Below are positions 1 to 5,140 of a stretch of 5,770 nt of DNA, in pieces. This stretch comes from an archaeon (GTDB lineage Archaea > Hydrothermarchaeota > Hydrothermarchaeia > JALTZZ01 > JALUTC01), in assembly GCA_027051265.1 (NCBI GenBank), contig JALTZH010000039.1:1-5770 (forward strand), given 5' to 3'. Position 1 is the first letter of the stretch; each line of letters begins with the position of its first letter. The position numbers and the translations under genes are program-made. The notes beneath the pieces were generated by a model, which made no database searches, was not told where the DNA came from, and saw only the letters and a list, made by a program, of their open reading frames with translations.

Positions 1-41
1 AAATTTTACTTACTAATATACAAGCAACTACTATTTTGTTA

Positions 42-317
42 TCAACTCTTTATCAGATCATCTATTTCTTTAATAAGTTTCGCAAGTTTCTTACCTTTGT
101 CTGTCAATTTTATAAATCTTTTTCTTCCTTTTTTAACTGTCTCTACTAATCCAAGTTGCTGAAGTTTTTTTACTATGTTAAATATATGTGCATAGGTTGA
201 AGCTACTTTTAACGCTAGTTCATATATATACCATTCATCCTTTTCAGCTAATGCAAGCATGATATCTTTACTACGCTTCCTAAGGAAAATGTTTTCTTTC
301 GTCATGTGCATCACCAT
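42..317 (-). CDS. Small winged-helix DNA-binding protein (MarR/PadR-like)
   Basis: A 91-residue basic protein that looks like a stand-alone winged helix-turn-helix domain and probably acts as a transcriptional regulator binding DNA in the cytoplasm. Visible order: helix 1 about residues 9-24, a short helix (30-38), a likely recognition helix (about 40-56, ending KKLQQLGLVE), a beta wing rich in Lys/Arg (57-71, with KKGRKRFIKLTDKG) and a C-terminal amphipathic helix (72-89) that could dimerise. The 'L..LGLVE..KKGRK.....T.KGK.L' pattern is typical of MarR/PadR-type and archaeal viral or chromosomal wHTH proteins. No ligand domain is present. The start at 317 is chosen because a TATA-like box lies about 29 bases upstream, which suits leaderless translation from the first ATG; in-frame GTG (314) and ATGs at 311 and 305 are alternatives. 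It is separated from the upstream dehydratase gene by 93 bases and has its own promoter. Target genes are unknown; the fold is fairly sure, the family less so. Confidence 0.8.
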   Translation of the reverse strand: MVMHMTKENIFLRKRSKDIMLALAEKDEWYIYELALKVASTYAHIFNIVKKLQQLGLVETVKKGRKRFIKLTDKGKKLAKLIKEIDDLIKS

Positions 318-338
318 TTATTATAATGAATTTATGTA

Positions 339-350
339 TTTTTTTAAAAA
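339..350 (-). promoter_or_regulatory. TATA-like box of the winged-helix gene
   Basis: On the minus strand a TTTTTAAAAAAA run is centred about 29 bases upstream of the ATG at 317. That is the spacing expected when an archaeal TATA box sets a transcript start at or next to the start codon. The surrounding gap is AT-rich throughout, so the exact box is uncertain. Confidence 0.45.
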
Positions 351-383
351 TTTTTAAATTAAGTTCTTTATAGAAATATTAAA

Positions 384-393
384 TATAAAAAAT
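384..393 (-). terminator. Possible U-tract terminator after the dehydratase gene
   Basis: Reading the minus strand, a run of six T (392 to 387) within CTATTTTTTATATTT starts about 19 bases after the dehydratase stop codon. Archaeal transcription often ends at such T-tracts without a hairpin. In DNA this AT-rich such runs also occur by chance. Confidence 0.35.
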
Positions 394-410
394 AGTTATT
401 TCAAACGTTC

Positions 411-1517
411 TTAAATATTTATGAGATGCGTTTTATATCCTTGTAAATTTAGGTAAAAGCATGCTTTAGTTGAATTCGTAGCAATAGTTTTATATTTTAA
501 TGGAGAAACTACCATACATGTATCTGGTATCAATTTAATATTTTCGCATCGAACATCTTCTTTAAAAAGTTTATAAAAAGAATAATTTGTAAACAAAAGT
601 ACTTCATTCTTAAACTTCATTCTTAAATAACGTTTGATCTCCATCATGCTTAGATGTGGACAACCTAAACAAATAGCTTCATAATCGTTGGATTTAAACA
701 TCAAAACCGTGTCATCTAACGTTTTCCTGTCAAGCTTAATCTTTTCCAAATCTTCTATATCGTAATTTTTGGATTCCAACGTTAAATTATATACGTGAAA
801 AATGTTAATGCTTGATACGCTTAATCCTGCGGATAAATATTTCAATTCATCGACGTTCGGATATACGTTTTCTATAATAGGTATTTCTCCGAGTTCTTTG
901 CCTATATAATATCCTAGTAAATAATATTCGTAACCTTTTAATTTATCTTCAACGATAACTCTAATTTTCGGCTTCCTATTTTCTTCTTTGTGTAACCCAT
1001 ATAATGGAGTCTTTCCTATTATTGCAGCAGCTATTGAAGAGATGGAAGATTCCCTATTTGTATAAGCACCAAGTACGGAATTTACAAAAATCGTTGCAGA
1101 ACTTTCGGCAAATGCTACATGTCTTCTATAAGGTAAGTTTCCTATGTAATAAGGAGTACAAGTACAAGTAATTTTTGCACCCATTTGTTTTAAAACATTT
1201 AGTATGAGCATTTGTTTCTTATAGAAATGTTCATCCACTCCCAATATATTAAACCTATCAACACCTGAAGGATTCGTTGTTGCAAGAATGGAAAATTTTG
1301 CACCTAAGTTTTTTAAATCCATAAGAAATTCCAAACCCGCATCACCTATGTTTTTATAAGATATACCAGATATATGCGCAGCATCGATTTCTATTAAGCG
1401 ATCGGCTTTGTTTATATCTCCAAGTTTTACTAATATTTCCATTGCTAGCCTTTTTGCCTCACCATGTTCCCCATCCAAAATTTTTTCTTCATGTTTTGAG
1501 AGATAAATAAAACTCAC
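411..1517 (-). CDS. Phosphomevalonate dehydratase large subunit (aconitase X family)
   Basis: A 368-residue protein of the aconitase X (AcnX, DUF521) catalytic-subunit family. In most archaea this family forms the large subunit of phosphomevalonate dehydratase, which turns (R)-5-phosphomevalonate into trans-anhydromevalonate 5-phosphate in the archaeal mevalonate route to isoprenoid lipids; it carries an Fe-S cluster. Visible family motifs: YLSKHEEKILDGEHGEA (5-21), SYKNIGDAGLEFL (53-65), a Cys pair C118/C120, FAESSATIFVNSVLGAYTNR (136-155), GKTPLYGLH (168-176), CLGCPHLS (283-290), DTCMVVSPL (332-340) and TNSTKA (347-352); C118, C286 and C334 are candidate cluster ligands. The length is near normal and the N-terminus looks complete. 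The start is GTG; no nearby in-frame ATG precedes M26. The start codon abuts the end of an IS607 element, so the native promoter is probably displaced and transcription may now come from the IS. The small subunit (DUF126) that must partner this protein is not in the window. The family is sure; the precise substrate is inferred from archaeal context. Confidence 0.9.
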   Translation of the reverse strand: MSFIYLSKHEEKILDGEHGEAKRLAMEILVKLGDINKADRLIEIDAAHISGISYKNIGDAGLEFLMDLKNLGAKFSILATTNPSGVDRFNILGVDEHFYKKQMLILNVLKQMGAKITCTCTPYYIGNLPYRRHVAFAESSATIFVNSVLGAYTNRESSISSIAAAIIGKTPLYGLHKEENRKPKIRVIVEDKLKGYEYYLLGYYIGKELGEIPIIENVYPNVDELKYLSAGLSVSSINIFHVYNLTLESKNYDIEDLEKIKLDRKTLDDTVLMFKSNDYEAICLGCPHLSMMEIKRYLRMKFKNEVLLFTNYSFYKLFKEDVRCENIKLIPDTCMVVSPLKYKTIATNSTKACFYLNLQGYKTHLINI

Positions 1518-1525
1518 CCCGTTCT

Positions 1526-1577
1526 CTCCTCAAGGTGGCTTCATTAACATTAAGTAATATTCATCCACCTTGAGGAG
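1526..1577. repeat. 13-bp perfect inverted repeat across the tnpB stop codon
   Basis: CTCCTCAAGGTGG at 1526-1538 is the exact reverse complement of 1565-1577, with a 26-base AT-rich spacer. The tnpB stop codon (1530-1532) lies in the outer arm. In AT-rich DNA a 13-bp GC-containing palindrome at the very end of an IS is unlikely to be chance. It could be a guide-RNA stem, a transcript-end hairpin, or both. Confidence 0.85.
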
Positions 1578-2741
1578 TTCTCCCGTTCCGTCTTCTTTTA
1601 TGAGGAGGACTTCATCGGGAAGCGTTCGGGGGGAACGGAACTCCCCACATTCTGACTTAAAGAGGTTAAGGGTGGCGAGGACATCTCTATCGATGATTTT
1701 ATTACAAATATTACATTTCAACAACCTCTGCCCATTCGGGTTTAGCATATACCCACATATTGGGCAGAGGCGAGAAGTATATTCGGCATCGGAATATTTA
1801 ACAGGTAAACGAGACCATTTAGCTTTGTATTCGATGAAAAGCTGTAATTTTCTGAAATTCCATCTGTTTAATCTTCTTCTTATGTTTTTTCTCTTCCTAT
1901 TGATGGTGATACGTAGGTTGTTTAGGTTTTCCATGATGATTTTAGCGTTATATTTTTCAGCTTCTCGAACTATAATTTTTGATACTTTGTGTAAGAAATT
2001 TTCAACCCTTCTTTTTTCTCTACCGGAATATTTTTTCAGGATTTTTCTCATTTTGATAGGTTTTTTAGCGAGTTTTTTCTGGATTTTCTGCCTTTTTTTG
2101 GAGTATTCGTCGTGAATCCTCTTCACCTTATAAATATCGAGCCTTACCGTCTTAATAACTTTTCCATCCTTATCGAATATTGAATAGGTAACGTTTTTCT
2201 CGTTTATATCGATTGTTATAGTTGCAGCGGTTTCTTTAGGCTTGAAGATTTTCTTAAACGGGATTATGATGAAATCTTTCTTAATGATTATCTCTCCGAT
2301 ATCAAGTTCTCCTCTCTTCCAAGCTTCGATGAACTTTCGTTGATATTCAGCAACAACTAAATTCACGATTATTTCTTTTCTCGGAGAAGTAACAATCTTA
2401 ACTTTATCCCCCTTGAACTCGAAAAGCATTTCTTCGAGTTTAATGAACTCTTTCTTAACCTCTGGCTTATTTTTATAAGCTAAACCTTTTCTTTTTCTCT
2501 TTCTGAAATTCTTCAAGATTGCCGTTGCAACTCTACAGGCTGAATGACAGTAATGAGTGTGATATTTCGGATACCATCTTTTCTTCCACTCTTCATAAAT
2601 TGCTTTCCTAAGCTTAGCATATGAGGTGATGTTTAATTCCAATGCTTTATCAATGCAAAATTCTATCATCTCACTGAAATCCCTGAAAAGTTCGTCGAAG
2701 CTTCTATGATATTTAAACTTGACCGATTTAATTATCACCAT
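1530..2741 (-). CDS. tnpB: TnpB, RNA-guided nuclease of the IS607 element
   Basis: A 403-residue TnpB (OrfB) of the archaeal IS607/IS1341 type, the ancestor group of Cas12. TnpB proteins cut DNA that matches a guide carried by an RNA made from the transposon end, which helps keep the element at its donor site. Visible parts: an N-terminal REC/wedge-like region with YHTHYCHSACRVA (60-72); RuvC-I with catalytic D178 in TITIDINEKN; a basic helical stretch (about 205-300); RuvC-II with E271 in IIMENLNNLR; a four-Cys zinc finger, C326/C329 and C343/C346; and RuvC-III DRD at 351-353. All three acidic positions are kept, so it should be catalytically competent. The RuvC-III tail reads DRDVLATLNL instead of the commoner DRDxNAAxN. 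The start ATG at 2741 overlaps the tnpA end by 14 bases, suggesting coupled translation. The stop lies about 12 bases inside the IS end, and the last 250 bases of the gene double as structured RNA sequence. Confidence 0.93.
   Translation of the reverse strand: MVIIKSVKFKYHRSFDELFRDFSEMIEFCIDKALELNITSYAKLRKAIYEEWKKRWYPKYHTHYCHSACRVATAILKNFRKRKRKGLAYKNKPEVKKEFIKLEEMLFEFKGDKVKIVTSPRKEIIVNLVVAEYQRKFIEAWKRGELDIGEIIIKKDFIIIPFKKIFKPKETAATITIDINEKNVTYSIFDKDGKVIKTVRLDIYKVKRIHDEYSKKRQKIQKKLAKKPIKMRKILKKYSGREKRRVENFLHKVSKIIVREAEKYNAKIIMENLNNLRITINRKRKNIRRRLNRWNFRKLQLFIEYKAKWSRLPVKYSDAEYTSRLCPICGYMLNPNGQRLLKCNICNKIIDRDVLATLNLFKSECGEFRSPRTLPDEVLLIKEDGTGELLKVDEYYLMLMKPP
1550..1561 (+). repeat. Right-end copy of the 12-bp IS end motif
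   Basis: TTAAGTAATATT on the plus strand matches 11 of 12 bases of TTAAGTAACATT, the minus-strand reading of the left-end copy at 3409-3420. Relative to the element, this copy is inverted with respect to the left-end copies. It lies in the spacer of the 1526-1577 inverted repeat, about 30-40 bases inside the right end. It is a candidate TnpA binding site. Confidence 0.45.
1725..1770. repeat. 10-bp inverted repeat inside the tnpB zinc-finger coding region
   Basis: CCTCTGCCCA at 1725-1734 is the exact reverse complement of 1761-1770. Inside the 26-base spacer, GGGT (1738-1741) can pair with ACCC (1751-1754). The hairpin lies in the codons between the two CxxC pairs of the TnpB zinc finger, about 200-250 bases from the IS end, where the 5' part of a guide RNA would be expected. 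Confidence 0.7.
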
Positions 2742-3378
2742 TTTCTTTCAGCTCCTTCTCAACAGTTTCTTTAAGCTTTTTAACCTTATGGCTTCTCATA
2801 CCATACAATTTCCCTGCGAATGAAGTAATGATGCTTATTAAGTCATCAATAAGCTCCTCTTTTGGCTCTTTTTCTTTTTTTGGTTTAATGTATTCCACCG
2901 AAACTCCACAATAGCTTAGATGTCTTTCAATATATTTTAAACCGAATCTCGATAACCTGTCTGGATAAGTCACAATTACCTTATCAATAAGACCTTTCTC
3001 AGCTAAATCGAATATTCTCCTAATACCCTTCCTATCTTCCTTCAATCCAGACGCTCTATCTTTTATCTCCTCAACAATTCTATACCCTTTCTTCTGAGCA
3101 TATTTTCTAAGCAATTCCAGCTGTCTATTTAAATCACCATGTTGCTCTTGGTCGTAAGAGCTTACTCTCGCATAAAGAACAACTCTTACATCTCTGATTT
3201 CATCAATCCTTTTAACTTCCTCACCAAGTAATCTCCTTATTTCAGACTCTGGAATCCTTCTAATACCTCCAACAGTCTTAACAACTCTTATCTTACCTTC
3301 TCTGGCCCATCTTTGTAGTGTCTTTGGATGTACTCCTAATATTTCTGCAGCTTCCTTAATTCGATATAACTTTTCCAT
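2728..3378 (-). CDS. tnpA: TnpA, IS607-family serine transposase
   Basis: A 216-residue transposase that moves the element through a serine-recombinase mechanism via a circular intermediate. Residues 4-50 form a MerR-type helix-turn-helix (YRIKEAAEILGVHPKTLQRW, then a wing with GGIRRIP), which binds the element ends. Residues 65-195 are the resolvase/invertase catalytic domain: YARVSS (69-74) with expected nucleophile S73 and R71; the PDRLSRFG stretch with D140, R141 and R144; and the family-typical 'ELIDDLISIITSFAGKLYGMRSHK' segment, of which residues 182-198 are ITSFAGKLYGMRSHKVK. Having the DNA-binding domain at the N-terminus, the reverse of resolvases, defines IS607 transposases. The length is normal for the family. 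ATG at 3378 is the only sensible start. The gene overlaps tnpB by 14 bases. A TATA-like box lies upstream within the left end of the IS, with two direct repeats between the box and the start codon. Confidence 0.95.
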   Translation of the reverse strand: MEKLYRIKEAAEILGVHPKTLQRWAREGKIRVVKTVGGIRRIPESEIRRLLGEEVKRIDEIRDVRVVLYARVSSYDQEQHGDLNRQLELLRKYAQKKGYRIVEEIKDRASGLKEDRKGIRRIFDLAEKGLIDKVIVTYPDRLSRFGLKYIERHLSYCGVSVEYIKPKKEKEPKEELIDDLISIITSFAGKLYGMRSHKVKKLKETVEKELKENGDN

Positions 3379-3388
3379 AATCTTTTTT

Positions 3389-3420
3389 AATGTTTCTTAA
3401 CATGCTCAAATGTTACTTAA
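3389..3420. repeat. Two 12-bp direct repeats in the IS left end, 20 bases apart
   Basis: AATGTTTCTTAA (3389-3400) and AATGTTACTTAA (3409-3420) differ at one base and repeat every 20 bases, about two helical turns, so they face the same side of the DNA. Between them TAACAT (3398-3403) and ATGTTA (3410-3415) form an inverted repeat. They lie between the tnpA TATA-like box and the tnpA start. They are plausible TnpA binding sites that could also repress tnpA. Confidence 0.6.
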
Positions 3421-3428
3421 TTTTTAAA
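3419..3428 (-). promoter_or_regulatory. TATA-like box of tnpA-tnpB within the IS
   Basis: TTTAAAAATT on the minus strand is centred about 45 bases upstream of the tnpA ATG. With an archaeal start site about 25 bases downstream, the transcript would begin near 3397, leaving a leader of about 20 bases and placing the direct repeats around the start site. It is weak evidence on its own because the whole stretch is AT-rich. Confidence 0.4.
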
Positions 3429-3444
3429 CTGTGTTGAACCCAAA

Positions 3445-3455
3445 TTTTTAAAAAA
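3445..3455 (+). promoter_or_regulatory. TATA-like box of thiE
   Basis: TTTTTAAAAAA is centred 30 bases upstream of the thiE ATG, the spacing expected for a leaderless archaeal transcript. It is preceded by AAA at 3442-3444, where a BRE would sit. The IS left end (about 3439-3441) falls only a few bases upstream, so the core promoter seems to have survived the insertion while anything further upstream was replaced by IS sequence. Confidence 0.5.
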
Positions 3456-3479
3456 CAATTTTGTTGAAATAATAAATTT

Positions 3480-4130
3480 ATGAAGAAAATAAACATTCTC
3501 AAAAATAATTATCTCTATTTTATAACTCCTAACTTCAACAAGAATATATTTAAACTAGTTGAAAACGTTCTCAAAGCTGGTGTAAGAATTATACAGTTTA
3601 GAGATAAAACTCTCAACGATAAACTAAAATATTATGTTGGAAAACACTTGAGAAAATTGTGTAACGAATATGATGCTCTTTTCATAGTTAACGATAGAAT
3701 TGATATAACAATAGCAACTGATGCGGATGGTGTACACCTTGGTAATGATGATTTACCTGTAAACGTTGCTAGAAAATTATTGGGTAACGATTATATAATC
3801 GGAAGAACGATAAGAAATTTAGAAGAAGGAATCTTAGCGGAGAAACTTGGTGCTGATTATGTTGGTGCAGGTCCCGTTTTTAAAACAGAAACTAAAAAAA
3901 TAAAACATGTACTAGATATTAAAGAACTTAAGGAAATCGTTAGTAGTATAAGATTACCAGTATTTGCTATAGGAGGAATTAATAAAAGTAACGTTCATAA
4001 AGTACTTGAATCAAATGTACATGGTGTTGCAGTTATTTCTGCTATAGCTTCTAGTGATGATCCATATAGAGAAGCAAAAACTTTACTCACACTCATTAAC
4101 AAATACAAGAAAAAGCATACCAAAATTTAA
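3480..4130 (+). CDS. thiE: Thiamine phosphate synthase
   Basis: A 216-residue TIM-barrel enzyme that joins the pyrimidine HMP-PP to the thiazole phosphate to give thiamine monophosphate, in the cytoplasm. The active-site pattern is clear when set against the Bacillus subtilis enzyme: QFRDK (39-43) for QFREK, ND at 71-72 and D91 (the two Mg-binding Asp are 19 apart in both), DGVHLGNDDLP (83-93), GADYVGAGPVFKTETKK (124-140) with the T-x-T-K phosphate loop, and AIGGI (163-167). The usual 'GxSxH' loop reads GRTIRN (108-113), so the serine is replaced by Thr or shifted. Length is normal, and the basic C-terminal tail (KKKHTKI) is unremarkable. ATG at 3480 has a TATA-like box 30 bases upstream and no visible Shine-Dalgarno sequence, which suits leaderless translation. 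Before the IS inserted, thiE was probably divergent from the dehydratase gene with only about 40 bases between. cofD follows after 66 bases in the same direction. Confidence 0.95.
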   Translation: MKKINILKNNYLYFITPNFNKNIFKLVENVLKAGVRIIQFRDKTLNDKLKYYVGKHLRKLCNEYDALFIVNDRIDITIATDADGVHLGNDDLPVNVARKLLGNDYIIGRTIRNLEEGILAEKLGADYVGAGPVFKTETKKIKHVLDIKELKEIVSSIRLPVFAIGGINKSNVHKVLESNVHGVAVISAIASSDDPYREAKTLLTLINKYKKKHTKI

Positions 4131-4196
4131 ACGTTTTAATCTTATACTAAATATTTTTCATAAATACTTTTACAAACGATAGAAATATAAATTTTT
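4131..4196 (+). promoter_or_regulatory. thiE-cofD gap with possible T-tract stop and cofD promoter
   Basis: This 66-base AT-rich gap contains TTTT after an AACGTT at 4130-4135 and a run of five T near 4153-4157, which could end the thiE transcript. ATAAATAC (about 4160-4167) sits roughly 33 bases upstream of the cofD ATG and could serve as its TATA box. Neither signal is strong, and co-transcription of thiE and cofD is equally possible. Confidence 0.3.
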
Positions 4197-5114
4197 ATGA
4201 GAATAACAGTCTTATCTGGTGGTACTGGTGGTGTTAAATTAATTCAAGGCCTTACTAAAATAATAAACGAAGAGAACTTGTACATAATAGTAAACGTTGC
4301 TGATAATATGAAACTAGACTACGGTTACTTTGCACCTGATATTGATACGGTTATGTATGCGTTGGCAGGAATTTTAAGCGAAAAATATTATGGTATAAAG
4401 AATGATACATTTTATACGAATAAGATGCTTAAAGAATATGGTTACGAAGAATTTCTAAGAATTGGTGATAAGGATCGTGCATCACATATATTTAAGTACG
4501 TGATGATGAAAAGAGGATATAAATTATGTGAGATAATAGAATTTCAAAGAAAAGCGTTAAAAGTAAAAGCAAATATTATACCTGCGAGTGATGATCATAT
4601 AGAATCTAGAATTGTAACAAATATAGGTGATTTACACCTCCAAGAATTTTGGGTAAAATATAAAGGCATGCTAGATGTCTTAAACCTTTATATAAAAGGA
4701 ATTGAAAATGCAAAACCTTGTGAAAAAGCGATCCATGCGATTAGAAATTCTGATGTAATAATTATAGGCCCTAGTAACCCCGTTTCAAGTATTCTTCCAA
4801 TATTGAAATTAGTTGGTGATGAAATAAAGAAAAAAAGACACCGTTGTATAGCTATATCTCCACTGTTGAAAGATAAACCAATATCTGGACCAGCGGAAAA
4901 ATACATGGAGGCTATTGGTATAGAAGTTAGTAATAAAGGTTTAATATACTTTTACAAAGATTACGTATCGTATTTCGTTGTTGATTCTTCTGAAGATTCT
5001 ACTTTGGAAGAGTATGGTCGAAAATACAACGTAAACGTACTTAAGACAAAAATTTATATGCAAAACGAAAAAGATAAAGTAAAGTTGGCAAAATTCATAA
5101 TTAATATTCTATGA
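4197..5114 (+). CDS. cofD: 2-phospho-L-lactate transferase, F420 biosynthesis
   Basis: A 305-residue CofD-family protein. CofD transfers the phospholactyl group (or its phosphoenolpyruvyl equivalent) from the guanosine-diphosphate-activated donor made by CofC to the deazaflavin FO, giving F420-0 (or its dehydro form); CofE then adds glutamates. Family motifs in order: SGGTGGVKLIQGL (7-19) nucleotide-binding loop, VNVADN (32-37), APDIDTVMYALAG (46-58), GIKNDTF (66-72), RIGDKDRASHI (88-98), PASDDHIESRIVTNIGD (129-145), QEFWV (149-153), IGPSNPVSSILPIL (190-203) and a C-terminal SPLLKDKPISGPAEKYMEAIG (221-241). Length is normal. ATG at 4197 lies right before the first motif and follows a T run, with no Shine-Dalgarno sequence. 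The gene shows that the organism probably makes F420. The partners cofC, cofE and the FO synthases are outside the window. It is convergent with the flippase gene, 26 bases away. Confidence 0.95.
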   Translation: MRITVLSGGTGGVKLIQGLTKIINEENLYIIVNVADNMKLDYGYFAPDIDTVMYALAGILSEKYYGIKNDTFYTNKMLKEYGYEEFLRIGDKDRASHIFKYVMMKRGYKLCEIIEFQRKALKVKANIIPASDDHIESRIVTNIGDLHLQEFWVKYKGMLDVLNLYIKGIENAKPCEKAIHAIRNSDVIIIGPSNPVSSILPILKLVGDEIKKKRHRCIAISPLLKDKPISGPAEKYMEAIGIEVSNKGLIYFYKDYVSYFVVDSSEDSTLEEYGRKYNVNVLKTKIYMQNEKDKVKLAKFIINIL

Positions 5115-5140
5115 GTTCTCTCATCTTTTTATTAAGTTTA
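5115..5140 (+). terminator. Convergent gap after cofD with a T-tract
   Basis: Only 26 bases separate the stop codons of the convergent cofD and flippase genes. The gap contains CATCTTTTTATT on the plus strand, a T-tract that could stop cofD transcription. No hairpin is visible. The call rests on position and T content only. Confidence 0.35.

Larger units (their letters stand above)
1518..1775 (-). ncRNA. Candidate TnpB guide RNA (omega RNA/reRNA) at the IS end
   Basis: In characterised TnpB elements the guide RNA overlaps the 3' part of tnpB, runs to the transposon end and continues into flanking DNA as the guide. Here the last 250 bases of the element are clearly more GC-rich than the rest of the window and full of pairings. 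Plus-strand coordinates: 1725-1734 with 1761-1770 (10 bp, plus an inner 4-bp stem 1738-1741/1751-1754); 1656-1660 with 1666-1670; 1623-1627 with 1633-1637; 1610-1613 with 1619-1622; long-range 1574-1579 plus 1583-1589 with 1632-1644 (13 bp and a 3-base bulge); 1526-1538 with 1565-1577 (13 bp, spanning the tnpB stop). Some are mutually exclusive. The 5' end is a guess. The guide would start at about 1517 and run into the dehydratase gene. The structures are seen directly; the function is inferred from the family. Confidence 0.6.
1519..3440 (-). mobile_element. IS607-family insertion sequence, apparently intact (about 1.92 kb)
   Basis: The element carries the diagnostic IS607 pair: a serine-recombinase transposase with a MerR-type DNA-binding domain followed by tnpB, both on the minus strand and overlapping. 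IS607 elements lack terminal inverted repeats and target duplications and recombine at a GG core dinucleotide. Between tnpA and thiE the only GG on the minus strand is the GGG at 3441-3439. Beyond the tnpB stop there is a GGGG at 1520-1517. Placing the ends there gives about 1.92 kb, like the Sulfolobus IS607-type elements (for example ISC1904). The exact ends are uncertain by 1-2 bases because of the G runs. Both genes are open, full length and have catalytic residues, so the copy may be active. Its GC content is somewhat higher than the flanks, highest at the tnpB end. Confidence 0.85.

Noticed and set aside
318-410. Small gene between the wHTH and dehydratase genes
   Set aside because: Only 93 very AT-rich bases with a T-tract and TATA-like runs; no plausible coding frame.
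411-1517. Dehydratase gene truncated into a pseudogene by the IS
   Set aside because: The N-terminal YL.K.EE family motif is complete and the frame is uninterrupted to a normal C-terminus; only the promoter and possibly a few first codons are affected.
1570-2115. 181-codon open frame on the plus strand inside tnpB
   Set aside because: It is the antisense shadow of tnpB: low-complexity, Phe/Leu/Ser-rich, no domain pattern, while the opposite strand carries all TnpB motifs.
4688-4906. 72-codon open frame on the minus strand inside cofD
   Set aside because: Antisense of conserved CofD motifs; no start signal or family resemblance.
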